DNA of 64,000 bases from Ruegeria sp. SCSIO 43209 (GTDB lineage: Bacteria > Pseudomonadota > Alphaproteobacteria > Rhodobacterales > Rhodobacteraceae), in contig NZ_CP065362.1 in NCBI RefSeq assembly GCF_019904295.1, positions 310,001 to 374,000 of the forward strand, given 5' to 3'. The stretch's first letter is position 1. Each line of letters begins with the position of its first letter. The notes beneath the pieces are model-generated. The model saw nothing but the letters and a program-made list of their open reading frames with translations. It was not told where the DNA came from and did no database searches. Position numbers and translations under genes: made by a program. Positions 1 to 8,042 of this stretch are shown one piece after another.

Positions 1-33
1 AAGCATTATGTCCCTGCAAATGACCATGCGCAT

Positions 34-993
34 TTGACCGAAACCACGTTGGCACGACCCAAACGAGACCATCAGATCGAGATCATTCTTTGCGAGGGCG
101 GAGCGGAAGCATCGGCAGATATGCTGGTTGATTTCTATCGTGCCCTGAATGAACTGAACGAAGGCCATACATACATTACAAATATCCGCACCATTGCCGA
201 CGGTGCTGCGGGCGGACCCTTGCACTGGGCCGGGCGAACCGCGATTTTCTGGGGGGATATCTACAAAAGCTGGCCTCTGACACCGTCGGACAAAACCTGG
301 ATCGCCCAAGTATTGAACCTGTCCTACCGATCAATTCTCGTTGGCGGTGCAGTGTTTCTTCTCGCCCAGACTAGTCGCGCAACCAAGCGGATTGCATCGG
401 TTCACCCCAACTTTTCTGCCGCAGCGCAAGAGGTTGGACTGATCGACGTCGGTTCGGGTACATACTGGTCCTCAGATAGCCGCACCCATAGCGCATCAAC
501 CAGATTGGGCACGTTGCGTTTGTTGTCCGATTTTGTTGCCTTTGATCACGGCGAGCATCTTGCCGAGTCAGTACGCAGCTATATCGGGTTGGCCGACAGG
601 CAAACTACATGCGCAAGCCAACTGGCAGCTCGATTGATCAGACGTTCAAAAGCCGACCCAATGGTGCGACAGGTTGTTGAAAAGATGCAGAACAATCTGG
701 AGGATCCGGTTAGGATACCGGAACTTGCGATGGCGCTTGGTACATCAACGCGCCAGTTACAGCGGCGGTTTCTGGACAGAACGGGTGTAAAACTGCTGAC
801 AACGTATCGGGAACTTCGCCTAGAACGGGCCTATGGCCTGCTTCAATTTACCGAGATGACCTATCTTGAAGTGGCGACTGCTACGGGCTTTTCTTCCACA
901 AGTGCATTGGTGCGTGCGTTCCGGGATCACTATGATGCATCGCCCGAAAGTGTACGAAATCGGCGATTTGCAGGCAAAACTCAGGCTGTTTAG
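34..993 (+). CDS. GlxA/AraC-type transcriptional regulator with degenerate DJ-1 domain
   Basis: This is a two-domain regulator of the GlxA type. Residues about 12-190 fit a DJ-1/PfpI-like sensor domain and residues about 210-315 an AraC C-terminal pair of helix-turn-helix motifs (IPELAMALGTSTRQLQRRF, then VATATGFSSTSALVRAFRDH). At the nucleophile-elbow position, where relatives carry GxCTGAF, this protein reads VGGAVFLLA, so the cysteine is missing and the sensor domain is degenerate. The start is unsettled: TTG at 34 is the first start-like codon, but the frame stays open to base 1 without an ATG, so the true start may lie outside the window. It is codirectional with a second GlxA-type regulator 317 bp downstream. 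The ligand is unknown. Confidence 0.8.
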   Translation: MTETTLARPKRDHQIEIILCEGGAEASADMLVDFYRALNELNEGHTYITNIRTIADGAAGGPLHWAGRTAIFWGDIYKSWPLTPSDKTWIAQVLNLSYRSILVGGAVFLLAQTSRATKRIASVHPNFSAAAQEVGLIDVGSGTYWSSDSRTHSASTRLGTLRLLSDFVAFDHGEHLAESVRSYIGLADRQTTCASQLAARLIRRSKADPMVRQVVEKMQNNLEDPVRIPELAMALGTSTRQLQRRFLDRTGVKLLTTYRELRLERAYGLLQFTEMTYLEVATATGFSSTSALVRAFRDHYDASPESVRNRRFAGKTQAV

Positions 994-1310
994 CTTGATC
1001 GTGTGAATCGACAGCGCAGTCGAATGCGGTTGATACCACACTGGGCCTGACCTTTTGGCATTCACCATTCATGAGGTTGACGACAGATACGATTGTTAGT
1101 CCAGTTAACAATGCTTTGCCACCGGCCCAAATATTGGCCCGGCTAAATCCTCAGTTGCCGTCTTTCAGACAAGTTCGCAGCTACGCGCTGGCTAATTGTT
1201 GTCGTGGGACCTCTCGCTTGTGATCTGCGAAGTTGATACGCTAGTGTTTCGATCGATGCGATTTTGTACGGGTCGGTTTACCATCCAGGTCCGCACTAGG
1301 AAAAGAGAGC
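994..1310. other. Non-coding gap between two GlxA-type regulators
   Basis: This 317-bp stretch has no convincing coding sequence on either strand. The short minus-strand frames between 820 and 1111 have no recognisable domain or ribosome binding site. It presumably carries the promoter of the regulator starting at 1311. An imperfect dyad around 1126-1142 (GGCCCAAATATTGGCCC) is the only symmetry noticed; its role is unknown. Confidence 0.5.
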
Positions 1311-2327
1311 ATGAAACCTAGGAATTTCGTTCCGAAAGGGGCCGCGACGTTCGACATCGATTATGACGGACCATCCAACGAGATCTATTTTCTGTTACTG
1401 CCGAAACTCACCATGCTTGCCTTTAGCGCAGCGGTTGAACCGCTGAGGATCGCCAATCAGGTCACCAACAAAGAGCTCTACAAGTGGTTTCTGATCTCCG
1501 AGGATGGGAACCCTGTTCGATGCTCCAACGGAGTCGAAATAGCAGCTGACTTGGCTCTGCATAATTTACCGCGATCATCCAGATTGTTTGTGTGTTCAGG
1601 GATCGAACCATCGGAAAGCATTAATTCAACGATCCTTTCGTGGATCAGCCGTCAGAAAGCGTTTGGCTGCAAGCTTGGTGGAATTTGTACCGGCGCATTT
1701 ACGCTGGCCAAGGCAGGTATGCTGACCGGCAAGAGGTTCACACTGCATTGGGAAAACCAACCCGCCTTTGTTGAACACTTCGAACACCTGACACCATCGG
1801 CGAACCTGTATGAGATTGACAATGATCTGATGACCTGCGGTGGAGGTAACGCGGCAACCGATATGGTACTGGACATGATTGAAACCGACTTCGGAAAGGA
1901 TCTGGCCATCATCGTCTCGGACATGTGCATCCACTCACGATCCAACAATCAAAAAACGCTCCAGAAATCCGCGTTTTCTGTCGCGTTGGGCAGTCGGAAC
2001 CAATACCTGATCAACGCCATCCAGATCATGCATGAGAATCTGGAAGAGCCTCTGGATATCTCTGAGATTGCCAAGATCGTTCAGATTTCTCGCCGACAGT
2101 TGGAGCGGCTGTTTCAAAAGTATGTCGAGGTTTCCCCGGTACAATTCTACATCGAGTTGCGTGTGGCGCGCGCCTACGCGTTGCTAAGCGAAACAGAAAT
2201 GACCGTTGCTGAAATTGCGGCCGCCACGGGTTTTGGCAGCGCGACCCAACTGACAGTTCGGTTCAAGAAACGATACGGCGCAGCGCCGACCTCATTCAGG
2301 CGAGGCTGGTCGGGACAGAACGATTGA
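1311..2327 (+). CDS. GlxA family AraC-type transcriptional regulator
   Basis: A 338-residue regulator with an N-terminal DJ-1/PfpI-like domain (about 24-205) and a C-terminal AraC DNA-binding domain (about 235-335). The elbow motif GGICTGAF keeps its cysteine (Cys126), followed by the family signature LTGKRFTLHWEN and CGGGNAATDMVLDMI. HTH segments are ISEIAKIVQISRRQLERLF and IAAATGFGSATQLTVRFKKR. The ATG is preceded by a purine-rich AAAAGAGAG site. Relatives such as CdhR and GbdR control carnitine or glycine betaine use, and others control arginine or amide catabolism. The M20 amidohydrolase 108 bp downstream on the same strand is a plausible target, which is inference. It is not a close copy of the neighbouring GlxA-type gene, whose sensor domain has diverged. 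Confidence 0.9.
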   Translation: MKPRNFVPKGAATFDIDYDGPSNEIYFLLLPKLTMLAFSAAVEPLRIANQVTNKELYKWFLISEDGNPVRCSNGVEIAADLALHNLPRSSRLFVCSGIEPSESINSTILSWISRQKAFGCKLGGICTGAFTLAKAGMLTGKRFTLHWENQPAFVEHFEHLTPSANLYEIDNDLMTCGGGNAATDMVLDMIETDFGKDLAIIVSDMCIHSRSNNQKTLQKSAFSVALGSRNQYLINAIQIMHENLEEPLDISEIAKIVQISRRQLERLFQKYVEVSPVQFYIELRVARAYALLSETEMTVAEIAAATGFGSATQLTVRFKKRYGAAPTSFRRGWSGQND

Positions 2328-2435
2328 GAGATGCCGTGCCGGTGGACCCGGCTGCGATCGTACTCTACCAATCAGGGCTAGAGTCCGAGTTCGCCCCGCT
2401 CGGATAGCACCTGTAATCTGGGAACATTAACCGCC

Positions 2436-3584
2436 ATGGAATTGAACCAACCCGAACTGCGCCAACTTAGGCGGTCATTCCACAGACACCCCGAATTGGG
2501 CTTCAATGAAACGAAAACCAAAGCCAAAGTTGCGGCGCTGCTGCGTCAATACGGGCTTGAAGTTCATGAAGGCGTGGGCGTGGTGGGTATCCTCAGGGCC
2601 GGTCAAGGCAACCGCGCGATCGGATTACGCGCAGATATGGACGCACTGCCCATTCAGGAAGCCAGCGATCATGATTACGTGTCACAAAATCCCGGCATTA
2701 TGCACGCCTGTGGCCATGATGGTCACATGACGATGCTGTTGGGCGCAGCAAAGACTTTGTCCTCGGATCCCGGTTTCAGCGGCACGGTGGTGTTCCTGTT
2801 TCAACCGAATGAAGAGCTTGGCCTTGGGGCTAAAGCAATGCTGGACGAGAATGTCTTGACGCGATTTCCAATCGAAGAAGTCTACGCCATACATAACCTG
2901 CCTGGGGCACCCGTCGGGCAGATGTCGACCCGAACCGGTTTAATATGCACATCGGAAAGCCTTTTCGAAATTACGATCAATGGGCAAGGCGGCCATGCGT
3001 CCATGCCGCAGTCTGGACGTGATGCGCTAACCGTTGGGTCAGAAATCGTTCTGGCGCTTCAGACAATTGTCGCGCGCAAGCTGGCCCCGGGCGCCGGGGC
3101 GGTTGTGTCAGTGACCGAGTTTCTGACCGACGGGCAGCGCAACGTTCTACCTGGAACTGCAACGCTAAAGGGTGATGCGCGGGCTCGCAGCCCTGAAGAT
3201 CGAAATATGATTGAAGAACACATGCGCAAGATTGCGCATGGCATCGCATCCGCGCATGGCGTCGAAGTCCAAGTGGATTTCAAAACTGAGTTCATCGAAA
3301 CGATCAACGCACCGATCCCGACCGAAGCTGCCATCCGCGTCGCGCAGCAATCCGGGCTGGACACACTTCCCAATCGTCAACCGATGAGCTTTTCAGAGGA
3401 TTTCGCGCATTTCTGCGAAGCCGTACCCGGCTGCTTTATTCTACTGGGCAACGGTGAAACTGGCCCGAATGGGCAACCGCTGCATTCGAATGACTACGAC
3501 TTCAACGATGCGTTACTGCCGATCGGCGCGGAATTCTGGGCAAATCTCGTGCGCGATAGGCTTCCGCTTCAAGACGAAGACTGA
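2436..3584 (+). CDS. M20 family metal-dependent amidohydrolase (hippurate hydrolase-like)
   Basis: A 382-residue zinc/manganese amidohydrolase of peptidase family M20D, the group with hippurate hydrolases, N-acyl amino acid amidohydrolases and IAA-conjugate hydrolases. Metal-binding motifs are visible: HACGHDGHMTMLLG near residue 91, the FQPNEELG glutamate pair, YAIHNLPG, and a C-terminal LHSNDYDFND motif. The dimerisation lid lies between about residues 180 and 290. No signal peptide is present, so it acts in the cytosol. The usual FQPAEE motif reads FQPNEE here, a mild variant. It follows the GlxA-type regulator on the same strand. A hairpin separates it from the convergent nucleotidase gene. 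The exact acyl or aryl substrate cannot be told from sequence. Confidence 0.9.
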   Translation: MELNQPELRQLRRSFHRHPELGFNETKTKAKVAALLRQYGLEVHEGVGVVGILRAGQGNRAIGLRADMDALPIQEASDHDYVSQNPGIMHACGHDGHMTMLLGAAKTLSSDPGFSGTVVFLFQPNEELGLGAKAMLDENVLTRFPIEEVYAIHNLPGAPVGQMSTRTGLICTSESLFEITINGQGGHASMPQSGRDALTVGSEIVLALQTIVARKLAPGAGAVVSVTEFLTDGQRNVLPGTATLKGDARARSPEDRNMIEEHMRKIAHGIASAHGVEVQVDFKTEFIETINAPIPTEAAIRVAQQSGLDTLPNRQPMSFSEDFAHFCEAVPGCFILLGNGETGPNGQPLHSNDYDFNDALLPIGAEFWANLVRDRLPLQDED

Positions 3585-3613
3585 ACGGGGCCCAGCAACA
3601 TAGCACCTTCGAA

Positions 3614-3644
3614 CGGCCGTCAGATGAATGATCTAAGACGGCCG
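3614..3644. terminator. Bidirectional hairpin between convergent genes
   Basis: The arms CGGCCGTCAGAT (3614-3625) and ATCT-AA-GACGGCCG (3631-3644) form a 12-bp stem with an AA bulge and a five-base loop. It sits between the ends of the convergent amidohydrolase and nucleotidase genes, the expected place for a shared terminator. There is no strong T-run on either side. Confidence 0.55.
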
Positions 3645-3673
3645 CTCACACTGTAATTTGGACCTTACCCTTG

Positions 3674-5653
3674 CTAGAGCCTGATGCGGAATGCCGCAAA
3701 CCCATCAGCGCCTTCACCGGCATCCTCGATGGTGACGCCTTTGACTTCGCCCATGTAGTCGCGCGCCTTTGGACCAGTTTCAAACAACACGGTGGTGTCA
3801 GAAAGCGGCGCAAACGACCAGTTTGCATCGGCCTTGGGATCGATTGTTCCTTGCTCGACGATATACCGCACGATCACGTCGCGGTTGGTGTCAGGGGCTT
3901 CGAACACGACGGTATCACCCATTGCGCCCGGGAAAGAGCCGCCGCCCGAAGCACGATAGTTGTTGGTGGCAATGATGAACTCCATGTCATCCGTGACCGC
4001 CTCACCGTTGAAGGCCAAATCTACGATACGGGCTGCATCCGGGTTGATCTCTTCCCCCTTGGGTCCAAAGCGCGACGGTTGCGATAAGTCGATCTGGTAG
4101 GTCACACCGTCCATCACGTCGAAATTGTAAGACGGGAAGTCCGGGTTTAGCAAAATCGCATCCTCGGATCCCGCCTCGATCTGGTTGAACATACCCGCCG
4201 AGCGTTCCAACCAACCCCGAACCTGTGCACCGTTCACCCGCACCGCGCGCACGGTATTGGGATACAGGTAAAGATCAGCCACGTTTTTGATCGCAACATC
4301 GCCCACCGGAACATCTGTGTAATAGTCCGGGCCGCCGCGACCCCCTGCCTTGAACGGCGCTGCAGCCGATAGAATGGGCAGACCTTCATGTTCGGTGCCC
4401 TTCATCATCTCTTCGACGTACCATTTCTGCGCAATCGAGACGATTTGCACCGATGGATCATCCGCAACCAACGCGAAGTAGCTGTGCAGCGGGGCCGAAG
4501 TCTTGCCGACCGCGCGGCGTACATAGGCCAGTGTTTCGTCATGATCTTTCGCCACCGAGTCCAGCACCTTCTGATCGTCGCCAACAAGTGCCGCGATCGA
4601 ACGATCTTCGTTGCGCTTTGAAATCGGGCGCGCCTCAGACGTTGTCGTCACAACCCGCCATTCGTTTCCGTCGCGCTCAAGCAGCAGATCCAGCAGGCCA
4701 AGATGTGACCCCCAAAATCCGCCCATCACCGCCGGTTTGCCCATCAAGGTCCCCTTGTCGACATCAATGCCGGGACGATCAGCAAAGGTAGCGGACGGGA
4801 ATACGAGGTGATTGTGCCCGGTCACCAGCGCGTCGATGCCATCGACCCCTGCCAAAACGACTGAAGCATTTTCCATTCCATCAGCGTGATCCGCATCCCC
4901 AATGCCGGAATGCGACAAGGCGATGATCAGGTCGCAACCCTGCTCTTGCATCTCGGGGACATAAGCCTGCGCCGTTTCGACTATGTCACGCGCCTGCACG
5001 TTGCCTTCCAGATGCTTGCGATCCCAGTTCATGATCTGAGGCGGAGTAAATCCGATGACACCAACCTTGATCGGATGCTTGCTGCCATCCCCCATTTCAA
5101 TCTCACGCTCAAGGATGGCATAGGGCTTCACCAGAGTCGTATCATCGCGGGGGGACGCCCCAGTCTCTTTTGCAACATTGGCCAGAACCACGGGGAATTC
5201 TGCACCAGCAAGCGCTTTTTCAAGAAAATCTAGGCCATAGTTGAACTCGTGATTGCCCAAAGTGGCAGCGTCATAACCAACAGTATTGAAGGCAGTGATG
5301 ATCGGATGGCTGTCGCCTTCTTTCATGCCCCGCTCATAGGCGATGTAATCGCCCATCGGATTGCCTTGCAGAAAATCTCCATTATCGACGAGCAGCGAAT
5401 TTGTCGCCTCGGAACGAATCTCATTGATGATCGAAGCGGTTCGCGACAAGCCAACTGTATCGCGCGGTTTGTCCGCATAGTAATCGTATGGGAACACGTG
5501 AACATGGATGTCAGTGGTTTCCATGATCCTCAGATGCGCCTGATTGTTGGCCGCCGCCGCCGAAAAGGGATGCAAGGTGATGGCAGCAGCGCTGGCGGTC
5601 GTAGTGGCAAGAAACTGACGGCGCGAAATCAAACTACGATTGGAATAGGACAT
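3674..5653 (-). CDS. cpdB: Exported 2',3'-cyclic-nucleotide 2'-phosphodiesterase/3'-nucleotidase
   Basis: A 659-residue CpdB-like protein of the calcineurin-type metallophosphoesterase/5'-nucleotidase family. It is expected to degrade 2',3'-cyclic nucleotides and 3'-nucleotides in the periplasm for phosphate and nucleoside scavenging. The N-terminus is a Tat signal (SRRQFL followed by an Ala-rich hydrophobic stretch ending FSAAA). Metal motifs are TTDIHVH, DNGDFLQGNPMG, LGNHEFNYG, ALSHSG and VTGHNHLVF. The C-terminal 5'-nucleotidase domain contains YLYPNTVRAVRVNG. I chose the ATG at 5653, preceded by GAGAGG at good spacing and placed just before the Tat motif. An upstream in-frame start at 5737 would add 28 residues that spoil the signal peptide. 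It is monocistronic and faces the upstream amidohydrolase. Confidence 0.92.
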   Translation of the reverse strand: MSYSNRSLISRRQFLATTTASAAAITLHPFSAAAANNQAHLRIMETTDIHVHVFPYDYYADKPRDTVGLSRTASIINEIRSEATNSLLVDNGDFLQGNPMGDYIAYERGMKEGDSHPIITAFNTVGYDAATLGNHEFNYGLDFLEKALAGAEFPVVLANVAKETGASPRDDTTLVKPYAILEREIEMGDGSKHPIKVGVIGFTPPQIMNWDRKHLEGNVQARDIVETAQAYVPEMQEQGCDLIIALSHSGIGDADHADGMENASVVLAGVDGIDALVTGHNHLVFPSATFADRPGIDVDKGTLMGKPAVMGGFWGSHLGLLDLLLERDGNEWRVVTTTSEARPISKRNEDRSIAALVGDDQKVLDSVAKDHDETLAYVRRAVGKTSAPLHSYFALVADDPSVQIVSIAQKWYVEEMMKGTEHEGLPILSAAAPFKAGGRGGPDYYTDVPVGDVAIKNVADLYLYPNTVRAVRVNGAQVRGWLERSAGMFNQIEAGSEDAILLNPDFPSYNFDVMDGVTYQIDLSQPSRFGPKGEEINPDAARIVDLAFNGEAVTDDMEFIIATNNYRASGGGSFPGAMGDTVVFEAPDTNRDVIVRYIVEQGTIDPKADANWSFAPLSDTTVLFETGPKARDYMGEVKGVTIEDAGEGADGFAAFRIRL

Positions 5654-6374
5654 AAGGCACCTCTCAGGTTTGTGGATCGACGCGTGTTCTGGATGCTTTT
5701 CACAACAAGGGTATGACAGTGAAGATCTTTGCAACAAACATGTCGAACTTGGGGGTAGGATCCTAAAAGCCTATTGTATTGAATTGCACAGTCCAAGCCA
5801 CTTTACGCACCAAAGGCGATTGCAGCGAACTGCCCCCATCGTCAGGCCTTCCAACCGATGGATGGCGGTTTCCGCGAGAGCGCTAGCTGAGAGTCAGACC
5901 CCCGAACAGCGGTCAAAGCGCGTCGCAACGCGCATTAGACCCTTGAGCCTATCGGATATGATCTTGATGCGGTTTTGCCGTTTATACCGGCGCTTGTCAT
6001 ATTTGACCGGGGTCTTGCGCGGACCATAATCGGCATGAGCGGCACGTCAGCGCATATCATTGTGAATGAAAAAGACTATTTCTCTCAATACACACCTATC
6101 GTCGAACCGGGGCTTTCTAGGCGACTTCGGGATGAAGGGTCTAGGCGTGCTATCTGCGCGTCAGCCAGCCGATGAACTCAATCATGATTTCAGTTCAATT
6201 TTCCAATCGGGAAAAAAGTGAAAGCTGCAAGTCAATGGCTTCCGAACTTGACGAAGTTACAATGGCCAAAACTGTTTGCAAAGCAAATACCCATTGCCTT
6301 TTCCACCAAAGCAACTAGTAGAGACGCGACTTCGTATTCGGGCCCCCTCTGACTTTCCTGCGCAGACTTAGATA
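5654..6374. other. Long non-coding stretch with an IS remnant
   Basis: This 721-bp region separates cpdB from the surface and secretion block. It contains the decayed transposase tail described separately (5852-6046, minus strand). The frames open on the plus strand (for example 5670-6029 and 5975-6175) run antisense to that remnant, have no family features and are not called. The last 150 bp are relatively AT-rich and probably hold the promoter for the dehydrogenase starting at 6375. Confidence 0.6.
5852..6046 (-). pseudogene. Remnant of an IS5-family (IS427-like) transposase C-terminus
   Basis: Translating the minus strand from 6046 gives 50 codons, including KTPVKYDKRRYKRQNRIKI and then GLMRVATRFDRC. 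These closely match the conserved end of IS5/IS427-group transposases (known pattern: VKYDKRRYKRRNRIEIMFGRLKDWRRVATRYDRC). A stop codon at 5896-5894 interrupts the frame. The same frame then resumes with LSASALAETAI, matching the family ending LSAIALAATVI. Another in-frame stop lies just upstream at 6049-6047. The rest of the transposase and both terminal repeats could not be found. This is an old, inactivated insertion; which other nearby bases belonged to it is unclear. Confidence 0.8.
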
Positions 6375-7706
6375 ATGAGCGATTTTGTCATGACACAGAC
6401 ATCACTGGACAACCTGCTACACAAACTTAATGCGAAGCAGGCTGTGATCGGGATTGTTGGACTGGGATATGTCGGACAGCCCCTGGCCCTCAGATATACC
6501 GAAATTGGATACCGGGTCATTGGCTTCGATCTGGATGCCACAAAGGTGCAGGACTTAAACTCCGGTCACAGTTCGATTGAGCATATCGACGATGCCCGCA
6601 TCACAGCGGCACGGGAAAATGGGTTCGAGGCTACCACGGATTTTTCGCGTATAGCTGAGGCGGATGGCATTATGCTTTGCGTGCCAACGCCACTCAACAA
6701 ATATCGCGAGCCAGATCTGAGCTTTGTCACCGATACGTGTGACCAAATATCAGATCATTTGCGTCCGGGTCAGGTTATTGCGCTGGAAAGCACGACTTAT
6801 CCAGGCACAACCAAAGAAGAAGTTTTGCCTCGGCTTGAGAAAAATGGACTTGAGGTTGGTGAGGATCTTTTTGCTGTCTACTCACCCGAACGCGAAGACC
6901 CCGCCAACCCTGATTTTACGACTAATACAATCCCAAAAGTGGTCGGCGGACATACAGAGGCTTGCCTGAGGGCGGGCATCGCGCTTTATGAGCACGCGAT
7001 TGATAAGCTCGTACCGGTAAGCTCGACCGAGACTGCCGAGATGACGAAACTCTTGGAAAACATCCACCGGGCAGTGAATATCGGCCTTGTGAACGAGATG
7101 AAGATTGTTGCCGACCGGATGGGGATCGATATATTCGAAGTTATCGACGCGGCTGCGACCAAGCCTTTTGGCTTCACCCCCTACTATCCGGGCCCCGGCT
7201 TAGGAGGGCACTGCATCCCTATCGATCCATTTTACCTGACCTGGAAAGCACGTGAATACGGCATCAACACACGCTTCATCGAATTGGCCGGTGAAGTGAA
7301 CACGGCGATGCCGGAATATGTGTTTGGCAAACTCGCCAATGCGCTGAATGATCGCAGCAAAGCGATTCGTGGCAGTAAAATTATGGTTTTGGGCATCGCG
7401 TACAAAAAAAATGTCGACGACATGCGTGAGAGCCCTTCTGTCAGCTTGATGGAGCTGATCCGAGACAATGGCGGAGACCTCAGCTACTCGGACCCCCATG
7501 TGCCCGAGTTTCCCACGATGCGGGAACACTTCTTCGAATTGTCATCTGAGACCCTTACCCCTGAGGTTCTGTCGGAGCAGGATGCAGTTATTCTGGCGAC
7601 TAATCACGATGCCTTTGATTATGAGTTGATCAAAAAACACGCGAAGCTCCTCATCGACACCCGCGGTAAATACCGTACCTCTGAGCAAAATATTGTTCGT
7701 GCTTAA
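6375..7706 (+). CDS. wbpA: UDP-N-acetylglucosamine 6-dehydrogenase (WbpA-type nucleotide-sugar dehydrogenase)
   Basis: A 443-residue member of the UDP-glucose/GDP-mannose dehydrogenase family. It oxidises C6 of a UDP-sugar twice with NAD to make a uronic acid for polysaccharide synthesis. The N-terminal Rossmann motif is [23 protein letters not shown] and [12 protein letters not shown] are typical. The catalytic cysteine is Cys280 in [16 protein letters not shown], the form seen in UDP-GlcNAc dehydrogenases (WbpA/WecC-like) rather than in Ugd. Lengths and the three-domain order are normal. Two in-frame ATGs (6375 and 6390) are possible and neither has a clear Shine-Dalgarno. The gene stands alone next to the type I secretion block, away from the GalU/ManC genes at 49-51 kb. 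This suggests a capsule or exopolysaccharide role linked to cell-surface genes, which is inference. Confidence 0.88.
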   Translation: MSDFVMTQTSLDNLLHKLNAKQAVIGIVGLGYVGQPLALRYTEIGYRVIGFDLDATKVQDLNSGHSSIEHIDDARITAARENGFEATTDFSRIAEADGIMLCVPTPLNKYREPDLSFVTDTCDQISDHLRPGQVIALESTTYPGTTKEEVLPRLEKNGLEVGEDLFAVYSPEREDPANPDFTTNTIPKVVGGHTEACLRAGIALYEHAIDKLVPVSSTETAEMTKLLENIHRAVNIGLVNEMKIVADRMGIDIFEVIDAAATKPFGFTPYYPGPGLGGHCIPIDPFYLTWKAREYGINTRFIELAGEVNTAMPEYVFGKLANALNDRSKAIRGSKIMVLGIAYKKNVDDMRESPSVSLMELIRDNGGDLSYSDPHVPEFPTMREHFFELSSETLTPEVLSEQDAVILATNHDAFDYELIKKHAKLLIDTRGKYRTSEQNIVRA

Positions 7707-8042
7707 ATGAAACTGCGACCGGCTCTGCGTAGCTGGGCCGGAACATCTGGCGGATGGTACTTAGGAACGGCTGTCGCTCGTATGACCGCTTACGCGGGAC
7801 CAAAACTCTGAATGGTTTGACGGTGTCCTAAGCGCTGGATGAATGCGCTGAGAATTGGACCCGCAAGGAAAAAATGTCGGCACTTTCCTGCCATTCCAAT
7901 CAATTCATAGGTACGAACACCGCCTAAACAACTGGCGGCGCATGAAACGCGCGTTGTTCCGGTGCAGGTAGGCAGATATAGTTGCGGGAAATGTCAGGCC
8001 GCCTTCGGGTACAGGAAGATTGGCTGTTGACGAGTTCCAATT
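7707..8042. other. Non-coding gap upstream of the first type I exporter
   Basis: In this 336-bp stretch I see no coding frame with family features on either strand, and no transposon end. It probably holds the 3' end of the dehydrogenase transcript and the promoter of the exporter operon. No convincing -35/-10 pair or strong dyad was found by eye. Confidence 0.45.

Noticed and set aside
5670..6029. A plus-strand frame of 119 residues in the gap after cpdB
   Set aside because: It runs antisense to the transposase remnant and shows no protein features.
7707..8042. Small gene or IS remnant before the PrtD-like gene
   Set aside because: Translations of both strands gave no recognisable motif and no inverted ends.
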